Assembly: GCF_947495325.1 (NCBI RefSeq) | Contig: NZ_CANLYK010000004.1 | Location: forward strand, 248,001-312,000 | Source: an uncultured Allomuricauda sp. | Lineage (GTDB): Bacteria > Bacteroidota > Bacteroidia > Flavobacteriales > Flavobacteriaceae | Length of the DNA stretch: 64,000 nt | Reading direction: 5' to 3' | Part shown: positions 61,491 to 64,000 of the stretch, in pieces | Layout of the letters: each line of letters opens with the position of its first letter | Numbering within the stretch: the first letter of the stretch is position 1 | Made by a program: the position numbers and the translations under genes | The notes under the pieces: model-generated | What the model saw: the letters and a program-made list of their open reading frames with translations, nothing else | Databases searched by the model: none | Told to the model about the DNA's origin: nothing

Positions 61491-62816
61491 ATGGCACTTA
61501 TAGGCGATAAAGAATATTTTAAAGGTATCGGGGAAATAAAATACGAAGGCAAGGAATCCGATAACCCAATGGCATTTAAATTTTACAATCCAAATCAAGT
61601 TGTGGCGGGTAAAACCATGAATGAGCATTTCAAGTTTGCCATGGCCTATTGGCACACCCTATGCGGTACTGGTGGAGATCCTTTTGGACCCGGTACCAAA
61701 AATTTTCCGTGGATAACCGCCAACGATCCTATTAAAGCTGCTGAAGATAAAGCGGATGCTGCTTTTGAATTCATTACAAAAATGGGCTTTGATTATTATT
61801 GTTTTCACGATTTTGATTTGGTTGATGAAGCAGCAACTCTTGCCGAGTCCGAAAAAAGGGTGCACAAGACCGTTGAATACCTGAAACAAAAGCAAGAAGC
61901 TTCAGGCGTAAAATTACTTTGGGGAACAGCAAATTGCTTTTCCAATCCAAGATATATGAATGGTGCCGCATCAAACCCAAATTTTGATGTTGTCGCCCAT
62001 GCCGGAGCACAAGTTAAAATCGCATTGGATGCTACTATCGCCCTAGGAGGTGAAAATTATGTGTTCTGGGGCGGTCGTGAGGGCTATATGTCACTCTTGA
62101 ACACCAACATGAAATTGGAACAGGACAATATTGGCCGATTTTTAAATATGGCCAAGGATTATGCCAGAAGTCAAGGTTTTAAAGGGACTTTCTTTATTGA
62201 ACCAAAACCTATGGAACCATCAAAACACCAATACGATTTTGATGCGGCAACTTCAATTAATTCCATTCGGGAATACGGTCTTGAAAATGACTTTAAATTA
62301 AATATCGAGGTGAATCATGCCACTCTTGCGCAACATACTTTTCAACATGAGCTACAGGTTGCTGCCAATGCAGGAATGCTGGGTAGTGTTGATGCCAACC
62401 GTGGCGATTACCAGAATGGTTGGGATACCGATCAATTTCCAAACAATGTCCTAGAGACTGCCGAAGCAATGCTAGTGTTGTTAAAATCAGGGGGGCTTCA
62501 AGGCGGAGGAATAAACTTTGATGCCAAAACAAGACGTAATTCCACTGATTTGGAAGATATTTTCTTGGCACATATTGGCGGTGCGGATACTTTTGCCAGA
62601 GCACTTTTGGTAGCAGATGCCGTCATTCAAAAATCTCCATACGAGGATTTATTGGGCAAACGCTATGCTTCTTTTGATTCTGGAAAAGGTGCCGACTTTG
62701 TAAAAGGCAATCTCTCCCTTACCGACTTATCTGATTATGCCCATTCGCAAAACGAACCTGAGCAAATCAGTGGCAAACAAGAATTGTTTGAGAATATCAT
62801 CAACCAATATATTTAA
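61491..62816 (+). CDS. xylA: Xylose isomerase
   Basis: 441 residues, class II length. It isomerises D-xylose to D-xylulose. It has the catalytic His/Asp pair [12 protein letters not shown] (about 100-111), [30 protein letters not shown] and the metal-binding [17 protein letters not shown]. It lies between xylB and the symporter gene. Confidence 0.97.
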   Translation: MALIGDKEYFKGIGEIKYEGKESDNPMAFKFYNPNQVVAGKTMNEHFKFAMAYWHTLCGTGGDPFGPGTKNFPWITANDPIKAAEDKADAAFEFITKMGFDYYCFHDFDLVDEAATLAESEKRVHKTVEYLKQKQEASGVKLLWGTANCFSNPRYMNGAASNPNFDVVAHAGAQVKIALDATIALGGENYVFWGGREGYMSLLNTNMKLEQDNIGRFLNMAKDYARSQGFKGTFFIEPKPMEPSKHQYDFDAATSINSIREYGLENDFKLNIEVNHATLAQHTFQHELQVAANAGMLGSVDANRGDYQNGWDTDQFPNNVLETAEAMLVLLKSGGLQGGGINFDAKTRRNSTDLEDIFLAHIGGADTFARALLVADAVIQKSPYEDLLGKRYASFDSGKGADFVKGNLSLTDLSDYAHSQNEPEQISGKQELFENIINQYI

Positions 62817-62825
62817 GATCTTGCT

Positions 62826-64000
62826 ATGGAATCAATTTTAGAAACAGCAGATTGGTGGGTACTTGGAGGATATTTGGCTGCACTTATTGCAGTTGCTGTC
62901 TGGGTCGTACTTCAAAAAAACAAAAATACCGAAGACTACTTTTTAGCGGGAAGAAATGTAGGCTGGTTTGTTATTGGAGCATCAATCTTTGCCTCTAATA
63001 TTGGTTCTGAACATGTAGTGGGACTTGCTGGAACAGGTGCAGAATCTGGCATGCCCATGGCACATTACGAACTGCATGCATGGATAGTTTTATTGCTTGG
63101 ATGGCTCTTTCTCCCTTTTTATTTTAGAAGTAATGCATTTACGATGCCCGAGTTTCTGGAGAAACGTTTTGATAGTCGTTCCAGATGGTTCCTCTCCGTT
63201 TTTTCACTTGTGGGATATGTCATAACCAAAGTATCGGTAACCATTTATGCCGGTGGAATTGTTGTTTCTGAATTGTTGGGAATACCGTTTTGGTATGGTG
63301 CCATTGGGATTGTTGTTTTTACTGGAGCTTACACGGTCATTGGGGGAATGAAGGCCGTTATTTATACCGAAACACTTCAAACCGTTATTTTAATAGCCGG
63401 CTCATTGATCATTACCTATTTAGGATTGGAAAAAGTTGGCGGATGGGAAGAACTTAAACTTGTTGCCGGAAGTGAACATTTTAATATGTGGCGCCCTATC
63501 TCGGATCCTGATTTTCCATGGACAGGAATGTTGATTGGTGGTACCATTGTTGGAATATGGTATTGGTGTACCGATCAATATATTGTACAACGCACCTTGG
63601 CCGCAAATAATATTAAGATAGGTCGCCGTGGTGCCATTTTTGGGGCATACTTAAAATTACTTCCCATTTTTATCTTTTTGATTCCAGGCATCATCGCATT
63701 TGCTTTAGCAAAACAAGGTGTACTTACTTATGAAAAAAGTGATGAGGTTTTTCCTGTACTGGTAAAAACTTTGCTTCCTGTTGGCCTAAAAGGATTGGTA
63801 GCAGGAGGATTGATGGCAGCTTTGATGAGTTCATTGGCGTCCGTATTCAATTCGTGCTCTACCATTTTTACCATTGATATCTATAAAAAGCTTAAACCCC
63901 TCACAGAGGAAAAGAAATTACTCCGTGTTGGAAAACTAGCAACATCCATTGTTGTTGTTCTTGGCATCATCTGGATTCCTATAATGGAGAAAATTGGAGG
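62826..64000 (+). CDS. Sodium/solute symporter (SSS family), 3' end cut by window
   Basis: 391 residues are visible. Start MESILETADWWVLGGYLAAL, 9 bp after xylA. About nine membrane helices can be seen, with SSS signatures: EDYFLAGRNVGWFVIGASIFASNIGSEH, GGMKAVIYTETLQ and, later, GLMAALMSSLASVFNSCSTIFTIDIY. It belongs to the sugar branch (vSGLT-like); with xylB and xylA it is most likely a Na+/xylose symporter. The gene runs off the right edge. Confidence 0.92.
   Translation, partial: MESILETADWWVLGGYLAALIAVAVWVVLQKNKNTEDYFLAGRNVGWFVIGASIFASNIGSEHVVGLAGTGAESGMPMAHYELHAWIVLLLGWLFLPFYFRSNAFTMPEFLEKRFDSRSRWFLSVFSLVGYVITKVSVTIYAGGIVVSELLGIPFWYGAIGIVVFTGAYTVIGGMKAVIYTETLQTVILIAGSLIITYLGLEKVGGWEELKLVAGSEHFNMWRPISDPDFPWTGMLIGGTIVGIWYWCTDQYIVQRTLAANNIKIGRRGAIFGAYLKLLPIFIFLIPGIIAFALAKQGVLTYEKSDEVFPVLVKTLLPVGLKGLVAGGLMAALMSSLASVFNSCSTIFTIDIYKKLKPLTEEKKLLRVGKLATSIVVVLGIIWIPIMEKIG

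Overview
The window is a chromosomal segment of a member of the Bacteroidota, most likely a marine Flavobacteriaceae. Evidence: AT-rich sequence, promoter -7 boxes of the TAnnTTTG type, a periplasmic-sensor hybrid two-component protein, two BlaI/M56 pairs, DUF4407, DUF4230, DUF4260 and LruC-domain proteins, and the hutHIUG and xylBA gene orders. No rRNA, tRNA, CRISPR array or insertion sequence was recognised.

Layout. 1-5.8 kb: a truncated hybrid sensor (HTCS-like) divergent from an M20 peptidase. 5.8-10 kb: a BlaI-type repressor and M56 membrane peptidase operon behind three operators, then a DUF4407 protein. 10-13.8 kb: four accessory ORFs on the + strand, separated by related intergenic repeats; their borders carry private inverted heptamers like gene cassettes with attC sites. 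13.8-37.8 kb: a large exopolysaccharide (EPS) region, almost all on the minus strand: dTDP-L-rhamnose genes rfbBACD, UDP-glucose dehydrogenase and UDP-xylose synthase, seven glycosyltransferases, an acyltransferase, flippase, polymerase, chain-length protein, a half-length TolC-like protein, and an initiating phosphoglycosyl transferase fused to a decayed receiver domain. 37.8-44.9 kb: a signalling block: STAS protein, LytTR response regulator, Hpt protein, histidine kinase, FIST-domain protein (the NosP fold), multi-PAS histidine kinase, H-NOX haem NO sensor and a CheY/Rcp1-like regulator. 45-52.8 kb: housekeeping and hypothetical genes (hemW, ruvC and others) and a second BlaI/M56 pair with three operators of a different sequence. 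52.8-59.6 kb: a LysR regulator divergent from the histidine-degradation operon hutHIUG. 59.6-64 kb: a xylose operon (xylB, xylA, a sodium/sugar symporter cut by the window end) behind a LacI-type operator.

Main hypothesis. The signalling block looks like a nitric-oxide circuit in which two haem-sensor candidates (H-NOX and a NosP-like FIST protein) are each followed by their own kinase, and both feed one Hpt and one LytTR regulator. Promoters of the adjacent EPS operon, the LruC gene, rfbBACD and the H-NOX operon share pairs of ACAACA-like direct repeats 20-21 bp apart, placed 35-36 bp before a -7 box, as expected of a LytTR-activated regulon. The operon, motifs and spacings are read directly from the sequence; the regulatory wiring is inference. 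The cassette-like array at 10-13.8 kb is the second strong candidate for something undescribed.
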